Source: Welwitschia mirabilis (taxonomy: Eukaryota > Gnetophyta > Gnetopsida > Welwitschiales). From it: a DNA stretch of 64,000 nucleotides. Within the stretch, counting starts at the first letter, position 1. Each line of letters opens with the position of its first letter. The position numbers and the translations under genes were made by a program. The DNA is taken from positions 281,716,451 through 281,780,450 of the forward strand of contig JBOZIK010000001.1 in the NCBI GenBank assembly GCA_051453625.1, in the 5' to 3' direction. Below the pieces are notes generated by a model, which did not search any database, was not told where the DNA came from, and saw only the letters and a list, made by a program, of their open reading frames with translations. This document shows, piece by piece, positions 49,901 to 60,759 of this stretch.

Positions 49901-50149
49901 ATAACAAATATGAGCACAAAAAGTTTTAAAAGACTTTCTTATGTATATTTTAAGCTTACATATCCAATAATTAAATTAAAAGGGTAATCTTTAAGTTCTT
50001 TGTACTTCTTGAAAGTAACTTTTTGAGTTGTTTTTTTTTATTTTCTATTTGTGACTTTCTTGATAGTTGAGATACTTGGGATAAGATCTTTTTCACTACT
50101 TGAAGGTAGAGGCCTAGTACTAAAGCCATTTATTTACACATTTATAGAC

Positions 50150-50960
50150 TCTTCCACTATTAAAATTTATTTGTTAAAAATTTAATAAGCTCTACTGCTA
50201 GTGAAATACCTAAGAAAAATTGCTTTAGTAGCCTTAAACTCAAATTTTCTCAAATGTTCTCTATCTTTTAAGAGAAAGCATTTGCTTCTAAAAGTCTTAA
50301 GATAGAATATGTTTTGATTTCTTCATTTCTAAAGCTCATATAGAATTTTATCCACATTAGGTCTTATATAAGCTCTATTAATAATGTTTGGATTCAACCC
50401 AAAATGTTTTAGGCACCTCCTTATCATTTAACATTATTCTTTCCATTTATTGAAGGACCCTGTTTTTCCTTTTTACAGTTCCATTTTTCTATGGAGTTTT
50501 TGGTGCCAAAAACTAATGTTCTATACCATTTTCCATATAATATTTCTTAAAAATATGATCTTAAAATTCCCCTCCATGATTGATTATAATTAATTTAATA
50601 CTATATTCTTTTTCATTTTGAATTTATTATAGATTTCAACATAACTTTTGAAAGTTTCAACTATATTTTAAAGAAAGGAAATCTAAGTAAATCTAGAGAA
50701 GTCATCCACCATTATCAGAAAGTATGATTTTACTCTCAAAGTTTTAGTTTAAGCAGGACGCACCAAGTCCATATGAATGAGTTCAAGGGGCATTGTTATA
50801 AAAACTACGTTTTTACTCTTATGGGAGGTTCTAATTTATTTTACTTTTTATCACACATTATACAACCCATGTTTTTAATATTGATCTTATTAATTCATTT
50901 GACAATGTTCTTTTTAATGATGATTTTAAGAAAAATAGATTAAGGTTAATCAATACCATA
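50150..50960 (-). pseudogene. integrase remnant of the Sirevirus
   Basis: Minus-strand reading: GCIMCDKK near 50,865 (zinc-binding end), then across frameshifts the PLELIHMD region near 50,790, NVKIIGGA and NIL near 50,430, and PNVDKILYEL near 50,355, RNQNIFYLKTF near 50,325, SKCFLLKDRENI near 50,285. The last three are the conserved 'TPYELWKGRKPNISYFKVFG' region of copia integrase in altered form. The catalytic triad cannot be read with confidence. Confidence 0.75.
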
Positions 50961-51140
50961 AACATTATCTATTTTATTTTCTTTAATAATAACTTCATTT
51001 ATTTTACCATGTTTAACTTTACATTTTTGATTATCAAAAATAACTTTATGACCTTTTTTATAAATCTAACTAATACTAAGTAGATTATGTGTAAGGTCAT
51101 TTACATACAAAACTTTATTAATTTTAGGCATGTTACCTTC
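50960..51140 (-). pseudogene. GAG-pre-integrase segment of the Sirevirus
   Basis: Minus-strand reading KINKVLYVNDLTHNLLSIS-stop-IYKKGHKVIFDN with the stop at a conserved Gln. This LYV-x-x-L-x-H-N-L-L-S-I-S-Q word precedes integrase in nearly all copia elements. Confidence 0.85.
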
Positions 51141-51159
51141 ATCAATGCTTCGAATGCCT

Positions 51160-51290
51160 TCAATTTTAGCTCTTTCGTTATCATAAAGATTACTTCTTCT
51201 TCATCAAAATCATCTAAGTGTTGAAATCTTAATTTCTCACATGTCATGTGTCAAGAATAGATGCTATCCAAATACCAACAAGTTTCATTT
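51160..51290 (-). pseudogene. aspartic protease remnant of the Sirevirus
   Basis: Minus-strand WYLDSIYS-stop-HMTCEKLRF at about 51,277-51,225. Copia proteases have W-x-L-D-S-G-C-S-R-H-M-T; the catalytic Asp-Ser is kept, Gly-Cys is Ile-Tyr, and the Arg codon is TGA (CGA to TGA). The rest of the domain is readable only in part (DDFDEEEVIF). Confidence 0.8.
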
Positions 51291-51559
51291 GATACCTTAA
51301 ATACTACTTGGATTAAAAAGCTTTTCAAATTATTAGTCCTTAACCACTTAGTCCTTTTGGATTATTGTGTTATACAATTTTTAAGAATAAATTTAAATGG
51401 GAATATACTGGAAAGATTTGAAAATAACATTATTTTTCTAAATTTATAAAATAATTTTGAATGACCTAATTTTCCAAAAAAATGATAGGTAATTTTGAAA
51501 GAAAATTATTATCTTTCCATGTTAGCTTATTTGAATGAATGGCTAGTTTCAGGGAGCTG

Positions 51560-52949
51560 AAACCAATACCTCTTTTTCATGAACTAATTTTCCTATTCCA
51601 AGATCTGCTCCAATTTACTAAAACCATTAAAAAATTTATTTACAAAATAAACTAGGCTTTTTACCTCTTGAATTAGCTCAATGTTCTTTGTTTAGATCAT
51701 CTTATATTTATCCTTTAACACTTATGATTCCTTTTTTAGAGCTTCAATATTTTATGTAGTCCATTGATCTGATTTACTAGCTTTTCACATTCTGGATATA
51801 GCTCTTGGCAGGTGTTCTCTAGCTCTTTTTGTTCTTTCTCTACAATGTCTAAGTCATTTGGTTTAGCCGAACAAGGTTTGTCTTTCAAGGAAGGTACTAT
51901 TTCCATGAATGAGAGTCACCTATCTCCATTTGATTCTTAACTAGAGCTATTGTCTTCTTCCTCATCTACATTATCCCACGTGGCAATGAATGATGATTTC
52001 TTTGATTTTCTCTGACTTCATTCTTCATTTGAACATTCATTTACAACATGGAAATATCCTTTACAAGCATAACACCAGATTTCACTTTCTTTCTCTTAAG
52101 CTCTTCGTAACTTAGCTTGACCCCTTTTTGGCCCCTTGCTTGATTTGCCATCTCTTTTTTTTTTTTTGTGCATGAATTTTTTAGACATTAGTACTAATAG
52201 TGCAATCTTATCCTCACTAAGATTTTCATTTGGTCTTTCAAATATGGAATCTTCTTGCATACTTTTTAATGCAAGATGTTTCTTCTTATCTTTAGAGAAC
52301 TTCAACTCATAAGCCTAAAGATTACCTTCTAGTTTATTCAGAGATATTTGATAGATGTTCTTACTTTTCTTAATGGAACTGATCTTTGGCTTAAAATGCT
52401 TTGGAAGATATCTTTGAACTTTTCTTACCAATTTTGCCTCCTTCATATTTTTTTCTTAGGCTTTCCACTGAGTTCACTATATCTATAAATTTAGTGAAGA
52501 AATCCTATAGAGTTTTTCCCTTTTTCATGCAAATAACTTCAAACTTCGAGATGAGCATCTGTAACGTTACCTACTTTATGGTGGACGTTCCTTTATGAGC
52601 TATTTTAAGAATGTTCCATATTTTTTTGCATGTTCGTAATTAGTAATGCTCTTGGATTCTTTTGCAAAAATTGTATGAAAAATAACATTAAGAGCACAGG
52701 CATCTATAGTTGCTTTTGACTTATTAATGGGGGTCCATTAGTCTTAAAAATTTTTACAACAATCATGGTGGTATCATTACTATATGTTTTGGCTATTATA
52801 GATACATCATATCCCTTGTAGACAACCTCTTCTATGTATACATCAAAAGACCTAAGAAAAATTCTCATTCGGGCCTTCTAGTAAGCATAGTTAATTCCAT
52901 CAAACATAGGTGGTCTTTCGATAAAGAGGATATTAGTAAGATTACTCAT
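51560..52949 (-). pseudogene. gag: gag remnant of the Sirevirus
   Basis: The minus-strand start at 52,949 (MSNLTNILFIERPPMFDG) leads into NYAY-stop-KARMRIFLRSFDV, where the stop TAG stands at a Trp found in all relatives. A 69-codon open frame (52,305-52,096) is Lys/Asp-rich with DKIALLVLMSKKFMHKKKK, as in Sirevirus gag. The zinc knuckle at 52,074-52,033, C-x2-C-x4-H-x4-C, is complete, the only intact one in the window. A Glu-rich, coiled-coil-like tail follows (EKEQKELENTCQELYPECEK near 51,830). The 22 bases before the ATG resemble a decayed primer-binding site. Confidence 0.85.
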
Positions 52950-52970
52950 AGTTAGGGTTACGGAGTTGTA

Positions 52971-53504
52971 ATGTCCACTTTTAATATGCAACAGAAACAT
53001 ATAAAGTTTTTATAATAGTATAGTATTTGAAATTATGCTTTAGTTATACTAGAGTTATAAGATAGCACTTCCAACATCAGAATACTTATCAATTAAATAA
53101 ATTTATAGATCACGCTAATTAAATATGTGAAGGAATACCATAGCCAATAATCTTTTTTGCTTTAGTTAGAAAATGTTTTAATTGGCCTCTTACATCCATT
53201 AATCTCAGGTGCTAAAATTGCATAAGTGTCTTTATATTTGATTTACATTACTTAAGTAGAAGTTTCATGACTATAATTTAAGGCTATACAGAAAGTCACC
53301 CTAAGGACTCAAAAAAGGCACCTATGAATTTTGGATTCCCCTTGATAACCATCCCAACTATGAGTTCGTACATTGTTTTATTTTGATTTTTAATAATATA
53401 ATCACTTTACAACACAAGTTTAATGTTTGCAAGGAGAAGACAGGTTTGATGGGTTATGTTGGTGGAATTCCAGCAATCTTTTGTTTAAAAAAAGAGGAAA
53501 CAAT
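52971..53504. other. unassigned; starts with an LTR-like TGTAATGTCC
   Basis: TGTAATGTCCACTTTTAATA at 52,971 resembles the start of plant gypsy LTRs, and lies immediately beside the Sirevirus gag where a copia 5' LTR should end. No second copy is in the window. The rest has no recognised feature. Confidence 0.3.
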
Positions 53505-54285
53505 TAAATGCCGGTCTGCGAGGAGGAGAATAAAATACACAGGCACGGGGGAGCGTAGAGAAATGCGGCAGAGGCAAAAATCAATGAAAGACAGAGGTGA
53601 GTGAGGCTGAGTGCATGATGAGGGATTTCCACGGAGAAGACTAGTAAGAGGACATGACTAGCGCGACACAGATCACCATGGGAGAAAGCTGGCGGTCGCG
53701 GATCGACATAGGGGGAGCAGTGCATAAGAGGAGGGATGCAGTGTAGAGAGGTACGTTAGGTGAGCGGGATAGCATACACATGATGGTGGAGGCGGAGTAG
53801 ATGTGCTCGGAGGATGGGTAGGCATGAAAGGGACTGCACACGCTCGTGCACGGACCGGAGGTGACAGAGCCGACACTGCCAACGGTCCAGCAAAGGAATG
53901 ATGACATGCGTAGGAGGGAGTCTGCAGATAACAGCAGGAAGGATAGCAAGTAGGCCGGCGTCAGTTATAGAGGCAGCGCAGAAGAAACACGGGGATTAGA
54001 TGAAAGCGGACGATGTGAAGAGCGCAGACTGTGTGCATGGGCAGCACAGAGTTGAGCGTAGGACAAAGAAGTGGAGGCAGAGGAGAGCGACCGTGGAGAA
54101 GAAGGCGTGTGCAAACGGTAGACAGGAGGCAGCGCAAGAATAGCACGAGTGTTGGCACAGGTAGAAGAATGGAGGCAGAGTGTGTCAGCAAGGAAGGTTT
54201 TAGCAGCATGCATGGAAGAAGAGGACAGATGATTGGCCAGAGAAGCACATGGTCCTTAGCCATGACGACCTTAGAAAAAAATTAA
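53505..54285. other. GC- and CpG-rich island of unknown nature
   Basis: GC content jumps from about 30% to over 50% and CG dinucleotides, nearly absent elsewhere, are common (GGTCGCGGATCGACAT near 53,691, GCGCGACACAG near 53,661). The plus strand is purine-rich with AGGAGG/GGAGGC words. Minus-strand frames are open for long stretches (54,263-53,961; 54,213-53,965 and 53,949-53,641 in one frame separated by a single TAA), but they are Ser/Leu/Pro/Cys-rich, as pyrimidine-rich DNA gives by chance. No protein family is recognised. Possible readings: a young insertion, an unmethylated regulatory part of an LTR, or a host gene fragment. Confidence 0.7.
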
Positions 54286-56365
54286 AATTGTTAAGCTGTA
54301 GTTAATGTTGGAAATTGGCTCCATGTTTGGAGGGGAGGAAATAGTTGTTTAATTTGTTGACTAAAGTTTTACTATTGCAGATCATACAAGAATGCATGGT
54401 TTGGTATGAAGGGACTTATACTCACGACCTACAATTTAGCAATCATCTAACGTAATCATTCATGCAAGGGTCATAAGTAAAGCATATTACAATGATAACA
54501 TAACTATTCTAGTAATCACAAATTATTAAAATAACTAATAATTAAGGTCATAGAAAGGTATAAATTCAACGATATATATTCAAATGTAGATAACTCTCTG
54601 AAGACAAATATTAAGTATTGCACACAATCATTTTCCATATGGATAATACATAATTAAAATTTTAAAATGAATAACAACATATTTACTGTACTTAAGATTG
54701 TATCATAACAAGTTGATAAACACAAGTTTTTCATATAAAGTCTTCTTTCAAATATAATTCTTAAGCCTTAACTGAAAAATAGGCTAACTATTATGTGTAT
54801 CTCTCAATTTACTCATGCAAGAAGAAGAAAACTAATACATGAAATCTATTCATGGAAGAATAATTAAATGTATCTCCAAGATAACTAAAGAATTGACATC
54901 ATGCCAATAACTACTACAAAGATTTAGATGACAAAAAGTATTTCAATTAATAACATCCCAAAAAGAAGAAAAGCAGTCAAAGCAATACCCAGCTTTGCAT
55001 TGCATCCTTAGCTCTCTCATGCATCTCGAGTTGTAGTAGTTCTTGTACATGTAAGTATGATGTGAGAACTGTTATCCAACAAAGTTCCTAGTGTGGCCCT
55101 AGGACAAAGGAACAGATAGGCAAGGGTTCCTAAGACAAGGTAAAGAATACATTACAAAAGTCATGACTATGACCACTCATCAATTAAAATTATCTTCTTT
55201 AATGTTGTCTCACAACATATTCAAGTAAGCGAGTTGCAAACAACTAGGATGGATTAAGATTATTATAATTGTGCACATATCTGTTCCTTTCTTCCTAGAG
55301 GTTCAGTCCCATGGTCGTGGGACAATAGATGAGGCTCAAACAACTGGTTACCTCAACTTGATTTAATTTCATTAGTAGTATCAACATCAATGATTAATAA
55401 GATGATCACGTATATGGCTTACAAAGGGACTAGTCATTAAGACTCAGAACGAACACTTATCAACAAGATAGAGTAGGATCCACAAGATTCTCATAATGGA
55501 TTTACATAAAACATAGAGTCTCCAAACCCATGGAGCATCCTTAAAAGATATCAATAGAAAACTATAAGGTTTTATAAAAACTGCAGCATGCACATGACAA
55601 TACAAGACATATTGTATTCATTCAAAATTTACGAGATACAAATGCAAAGGAAAGAAATTCAAGAAGAAATAATACAAGTATTTACAAAGAAGGATAAGGA
55701 CCACACCTAGTTTTAGCTAAACATCAAGGTACTACTAGTTGAATCCAAGCTCCAACAACTGCAATTTGCAAGGTATACATCTATGACTCTAATGACTAGG
55801 GGACTTAGGTATTTATAACATAGGACTAAAAGTAGGACTAGTGATAAGGCTTAAGTTCTATAGATGGTTCAGATTCCCTTAACCCATCCTTTCCAAGCTT
55901 GACCACTAGGTGAAATCAATAATGTAAAAATATCTCATAAATAAATTTAAATGCATGAGATAAATTACATGAGCTAATACTTTAGACCAAATATCATTAT
56001 TATTGCATGGACATATATAATTAAAAGAAATATATATCAAAGCTATACTTAGTTTCCAATATAAGTCAAGTAATCCAACGTTAAACGACATTAATAGGAA
56101 AACATGCATATACAATAGTAAATTTCACAGTTAACTCAATATTTTAGTTAATTAACTAATCCTATTAACTATAGTTAATCTTTTAATAAATTCTAAGTAA
56201 TATCATGCAAATTCTTTAGTTTTACCATTACTTTTATCTCATAGTTATTATTTATAAACAAATTAGAAACTAGACTTTTTATTATTATTAATTTTCAAAA
56301 GTTAAACTAGTTATCTAAATGACTAAAAAGGTTTTCTAACCTTAGGGTGGAATATAAATGTGACA
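54286..56365. other. unassigned; possibly 3' LTR of the second chromovirus
   Basis: On the minus strand a purine run (GGAAGAGAGATT, 56,377-56,366) is followed by TGTCACATTTATATTCC from 56,365, the way chromovirus 3' LTRs begin after a polypurine tract. The rest of the stretch has no coding similarity. If it is an LTR its other end could be near 54,300 or as far as 52,971. Confidence 0.4.
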
Positions 56366-56369
56366 AATC

Positions 56370-56530
56370 TCTCTTCCTTAAGAGATTTTCTCTTGGAAAC
56401 ATGCTAGCAGCTCAGGTTTCCACTGTAAGAAATCATCCCTTATCTCCCACATTGCCTCATCATCGGTGTGCCCTAAGTACTTAACCTTATATAATTAACT
56501 GTCTTTTCTTGAAGTATCATCTTCTTCTAG
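56370..56530 (-). pseudogene. chromodomain (end of pol) of a second chromovirus
   Basis: The minus-strand reading YKVKYLGHTDDEAMWEIRDD continues FLQWKPELLACFQEKIS before a stop near 56,395. It has the Y-x-V-K-W-x-G and (E/D)-x-x-W-E landmarks of a chromodomain, with Tyr for the second aromatic residue. It sits just before a purine tract and TGTCACA. The clade is not Tekay-like as at 37.6 kb; I cannot name it. The upstream pol is interrupted at 56,555 by the third gypsy element. Confidence 0.75.
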
Positions 56531-56555
56531 TCTAATAGTTTCATTGGTTGAGCTT

Positions 56556-57618
56556 TGTTTCAATGTGTATTTGTGGAAACGATTTAAGTTCAAGAAGATC
56601 CTATCATTTACAAACAAAATAGATATCAGCATAACACAACACACTAATCTAGATAGGAGTTAACTCAAATATCATATCTCATTAAAGACTTATAAGACAA
56701 GAATGAGGATTAATTTCTAAAAATAATACCATAACCAAAATTAAAGAATAATGTAGAAAACAAAGATGTAATGCAAATGCAAATGCAGTTAAATCTAAAT
56801 GTAATGCAAAAAGGGATCTAAACTACTTTCTTTTAGCTTTAACAAAGGTTGTTCTTAAGACCTATATTACTAAAGGAACTGTTACCAAATCAAGGGCAAC
56901 AAAAAACGTAAGGGACATTTAATAGAACTAAATGCATAAATGAAAATAGAGTTTTGTACTAAATGGAACTAGCATTTGGGTTACAAAATAGTCAAGCCTC
57001 AATGGAGATGCATAGCCCTTTACTAAGGGAACGTCTTTCTACAACTCTCAAGATAGATATTCCACCCTTCGATCTCTTATCATGAGCATTTCTAGTGAAT
57101 CAAAGATGGAGAGGAGAGTTAAAGGAAGCTTTTATTTATAGGGTTTATCAAGTAAATATGATAGATAAGAGCCCCTACAAAACATGCTCAATTACAAGAA
57201 AGAAATGGACAAAATGATAAAGATTGGCTAGCAGTTACAATTGTCATCCTAGGTATCATCTAAATGACATGAGTGGACGACAATCCTAACTCAGCTATTC
57301 TAGCTCCAATCCATGTTAGCATTTTCATTTGGCATCTACAGTGTTATCGTCCTGGCTGTCATGGGAATGACAGAGGGGATAACAGTCCTTTTTATCTTTT
57401 TCACTAGATAGAAGTCTTCCTTTTGCATCAATGATTTTCCTCCAAAGCAATATGCATTAAAATGTGCCTTAAATGCCTCTAATTATGTCAAGAATTACAT
57501 TTCTTAAGATCTTCTATTAATACTCCATAATCCACAGAATTGCATCTAAATTTGTGTAAATGTCCTGTAAAATAGCTCATAAAACCCCATCAAATACACA
57601 TAATTTGGTAGTGCATCA
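56556..57618 (-). repeat. 3' LTR of the third gypsy element
   Basis: Plus-strand limits are TGTTTCAATG and GTGCATCA. It aligns with 63,320-64,000 from its first base, with long shared blocks such as GATCCTATCATT and AAACTACTTTCTTTTAGC, and differences at roughly one base in six by eye. Hairpin-forming words are at 57,243-57,390. Confidence 0.85.
57356..57373. repeat. perfect 7-bp inverted repeat in the LTR
   Basis: CTGTCAT-GGGA-ATGACAG can form a hairpin. It is followed by AGGGGATAACAG. A related sequence (ATGAAAATGACAGAGGGGAT) is at 62,991-63,010 in the element's leader. Confidence 0.75.
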
Positions 57619-57632
57619 TAGCCTCCCACTTA
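57619..57632 (-). promoter_or_regulatory. putative polypurine tract of the third gypsy element
   Basis: Minus strand TAAGTGGGAGGCTA directly precedes the LTR start TGATGCAC, as expected for the plus-strand primer. Confidence 0.65.
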
Positions 57633-59170
57633 GCCTTTTTTAGCTCTTGATAAACACCAGGTAACAGCTATAAATGCAAGCCAAATTATCTTTTAAAAAA
57701 TCAATCTAGGCATTATAAAATAGGCTCATAAATAATTTCAAACACATCATATAGCAAAATAACATGTAACGCATCATGTGTATAAAGTGAAAATTTAAAA
57801 ATTATGTCTCATGAAATTTTTAAAATAACTTGAAAAGTTTATGAAGATGACCATGAAAATGAGTCCTACTTCCCCTTAAGAAAAATAATATGTTCCATAT
57901 TGGCTAATAAAGTAAATAAAGTAGATAGAAGTGAGAAGGTAGACGATGGGTGTTTTTGAATNNNNNNNNNNNNNNNNNNNNNNNNNNNNNNNNNNNNNNN
58001 NNNNNNNNNNNNNNNNNNNNNNNNNNNNNNNNNNNNNNNNNNTAAGCATGAAAAAACTAAACAATAAAAATGTGCTAAGTAGGATGAGGCAAATCCATGA
58101 ATGCCCAATAAATGTTCTATCACAAAAAACATTAAGAGCAATGTTTATAACTCCAAAAGACTAAAAATAAGCATCACAAAATTATTAAGAAAATTATTTA
58201 AGTAAGAAATCAAATATTTATTGAAAACTAGAAAAGGAAATAATTAATGTTAAGGTTTTAAAATGATAAGAAAATATGGAAATGACTTCGAAATAACTAA
58301 TCAAACAACAACAAAAAAAAAAAAAGAATGGACATAAGGTAACATAAAGAAGATAGCCTACCTACCTAAAATTTTAACCTAGCAGACTCCTGTAAAAGAA
58401 TAGTAACATTGCTTGATTTAAAATGCATGACTTGATGTATAAAAAATTCCATTCGATGAGGGACTAGTTATGATGATGCTAAAAAATTAAATTCTTTACA
58501 TAATGGATCATAAGATCAAAAAGTTACTAAAAAGTGAACTCACCTATCCATATCTCAAAACAAACACATAAATCCTAAGAAATGAGATGATCATGTGAAA
58601 AGACGAAGAGTCTAGAAAATAATCAATGCTTTTTATGATACCAAAAACATCACTAATCTCATAGCCTTTACTTTTTATTATTTTATTATATAAATATCCA
58701 TGATGAAGGGAGTGCAATCACAGTCAGAGAAGTAAGGTCCTATAAAGAATGGTCAACTGATCCTCCAGTGGGGTTTCCACAGCTACCATATTATACTACC
58801 AAAGGTCTGTTTTGGAAAATTTTATCTTAGCATACTTGTAGTAGAACATCATGATAACCATGTTTTTGAGCTATCTTGAATATAAAACATCATTATATTA
58901 TTTCACTCTTTTTTTAATGAAAATTTCACATGATCAAATGATTCAAACAAAAAGGTAAAGTCATAACCTAAAGATAGAAAAGAACACCCTTAAACAATCT
59001 AAGATTTTTTCATCATTAAGAAAAACATCAAAAACAAAGCATCTTCTTTCAAATTGAAGTTCATAGATATGTGAATGTCTTAAGATTGGGTGAATATAAT
59101 CTTACCACTGTAAAATTCCCAAGTCAAAGACTAGTCATGAAAATAAATACATAAGTTGTGTTTGAAAGAT
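57633..59170. other. 3' untranslated part of the third gypsy element
   Basis: No coding similarity between the integrase tail and the polypurine tract. It has an 81-N gap at 57,962-58,042 and a poly-A tract near 58,312. Confidence 0.5.
57962..58042. other. assembly gap (81 N)
   Basis: Gap in the 3' untranslated part of the third gypsy element. Confidence 0.95.
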
Positions 59171-59179
59171 GATTAAGTG

Positions 59180-59420
59180 ATGTTATAATATCCTCCAAAG
59201 GAAAAAGATAAGAGAAAATTTAGAAGATTGCTTGTATATTTCCAATCTTTCCCCATTAACTTTCTAAATTTTTTTAGGGCTTAAATCAAAAATCTCAATA
59301 GAGCCATTAGAATGAACTTTCTCAAAAAGGTAAGGACCTAACCATAGAGTAATTTATTACTAAAAAATCAAAGTTAAAATCATAAATATGTAAGAATAAA
59401 AAGGAAACACTGAAGCAAAC
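59180..59420 (-). pseudogene. C-terminal integrase tail of the third gypsy element
   Basis: Minus-strand reading LWLGPYLFEKVHSNGSIEI (about 59,345-59,290), then a stop and KVNGERLEIYKQSS (about 59,255-59,215). These two words match the tail of the outer element (KWLGPYEIKKVHLN, FKLNGQWLKLYQR) and of Athila/Tat integrases generally. The catalytic core that should precede them is absent. Confidence 0.8.
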
Positions 59421-60119
59421 TAAAAATAAAATTTATTTAAATCCTGAAATCTATTCAACACTTTTATTGAAAAGGAAGTAAAAAGAAAGGATTTGATTTT
59501 ATGGTTTCGGATATTGCATTCTTTTGGAGAAATAAGGCCCAAATCATATATTCATCAATGGATAAAATATAAAAGATATACAATTATTTTTTAGTAGAAT
59601 CAATTGGAGGAAGAAAGGGATAGTAGATAAATCTCTATGAGACCACACAAGATACAAATTTTGAAAGTCAAAAGGAAGATTAATGCTGACTCTCATTTAA
59701 GAAAGATATTTTCATTGATTATTAGAGTTTTTTTTCAATCATTATAAAGAAAAGTATATTTTAGTCCACCAAGAAGATTTTTTAGATTCAAACTAAATTT
59801 TTAGTCTATGGCTCGAGTAGCAGATAATATCCCTCAAAGTGTGAGTTTTTATTTAACAATTAGACTTTCTTGTAATCTAGGGATTCTATTTCTTTTTCAT
59901 TTTAATTTAAAAATTCATGCTTAAAGTTAGGTGTATCAAAGGCTTCTATGTTCTTAATCTCAAGTGGGTCATTGTAAAACATAGGCTTGTGTAATATTAG
60001 CCCTTTTTTTCAAGGGAATGATGTTGAAGGAATAAAGTTGGTGTGATTTTACTTTTTATATCCATTTCACCACCTAGGTCTTTCTTAGCTACATTAAAAA
60101 CTTTAATTGTAAATGTTTT

Positions 60120-60510
60120 ATTTCCTAGATGATATCCCATTTTTTATGTCAATAATGCAGTGGGCTGTTACATAAAAGGCTTGTCCTAGAAGTAATGGAT
60201 ATTCTTTGTGATGTTTGACCTCTATGACAACCACATCTACTGAGTAGTAGGTCTATTTAATTTAGATCACTAAATCCTTGATAACCCCTAAGGGTTTCTT
60301 AACTGAAGTGTCCGCTAACTCTAATAAAATCTGAGTAGGCTTTATTCTACCTTCTAAACCAAGTCCTTTGCAAATGTGTAATGACATGATGTTAACACTC
60401 ACTCTAATGTTGATTAAAGCTCTCCTAATATTTTTGTCTCCCTCTAATGTGAAATTCACTATTGATGCCCCCAGATCCTTAAATTTTTAAGATTTTTGTA
60501 ATACTAAATT
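60120..60510 (-). pseudogene. aspartic protease remnant of the third gypsy element
   Basis: An open frame at 60,459-60,262 reads MNFTLEGDKNIRRALINIR, VSVNIMSLHICKGLGLEGR, IKPTQILLELADTSVKKP and LGVIKDLVI. Upstream RFKDLGAS and downstream YPLLLGQAFYVTAHCIIDI are in keeping with Athila/Tat proteases. Relatives have L-C-D-L-G-A-S-V-N; here it is L-I-N-I-R-V-S-V-N, so the catalytic Asp and Gly are lost. The linker that follows (KTFTIKVFNVAKKDLGGEMD near 60,095-60,040, then FLQHHSLEKKG) is like the one at 9,115-9,235 of the outer element. Confidence 0.82.
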
Positions 60511-60759
60511 CATAAGGGATTAAACTAAAAAGACTCTGGTAGGAATAACTTATTTTTGTTTTCTTCTTGTTAAGTCTTTTCATAGCTCTAAGTATCCTGG
60601 ATTTTATTGTAAAAGTTTCTAAAAGATTAAGTTTATGCTTAAATTTTTCATCAAGGCTTTGAAATGTTCATGGAAAGTTGAATTAGCATTAAGCCTATCA
60701 AGCCAAGGGGTAGTTGATTACTTTTATTCTTTTTATTTTTACTAAGAGAAGGGAAGTTA

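Larger units (their letters stand above)
45540..52985 (-). mobile_element. Ty1/copia Sirevirus remnant
   Basis: Read from right to left: gag (52,949-51,560), protease (51,290-51,160), GAG-pre-integrase (51,140-50,960), integrase (50,960-50,150), RT-RNase H (49,900-48,375), an extra ORF (48,080-47,150), polypurine tract (46,745-46,732) and 3' LTR (from 46,731 to about 45,540). PR-INT-RT-RH order defines Ty1/copia, and the long gag, the extra 3' ORF and the LTR words point to the Sirevirus clade. No matching 5' LTR is visible right of gag, so the 5' end seems lost or replaced. Confidence 0.85.

Noticed and set aside
53641-54285. Overlapping minus- and plus-strand open frames of 69-102 codons in the GC-rich island as real genes
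   Set aside because: Several frames are open at once on both strands, their products are low-complexity Ser/Leu/Pro/Cys or Arg/Gly/Glu-rich, and no family is recognised. High GC alone removes stop codons.
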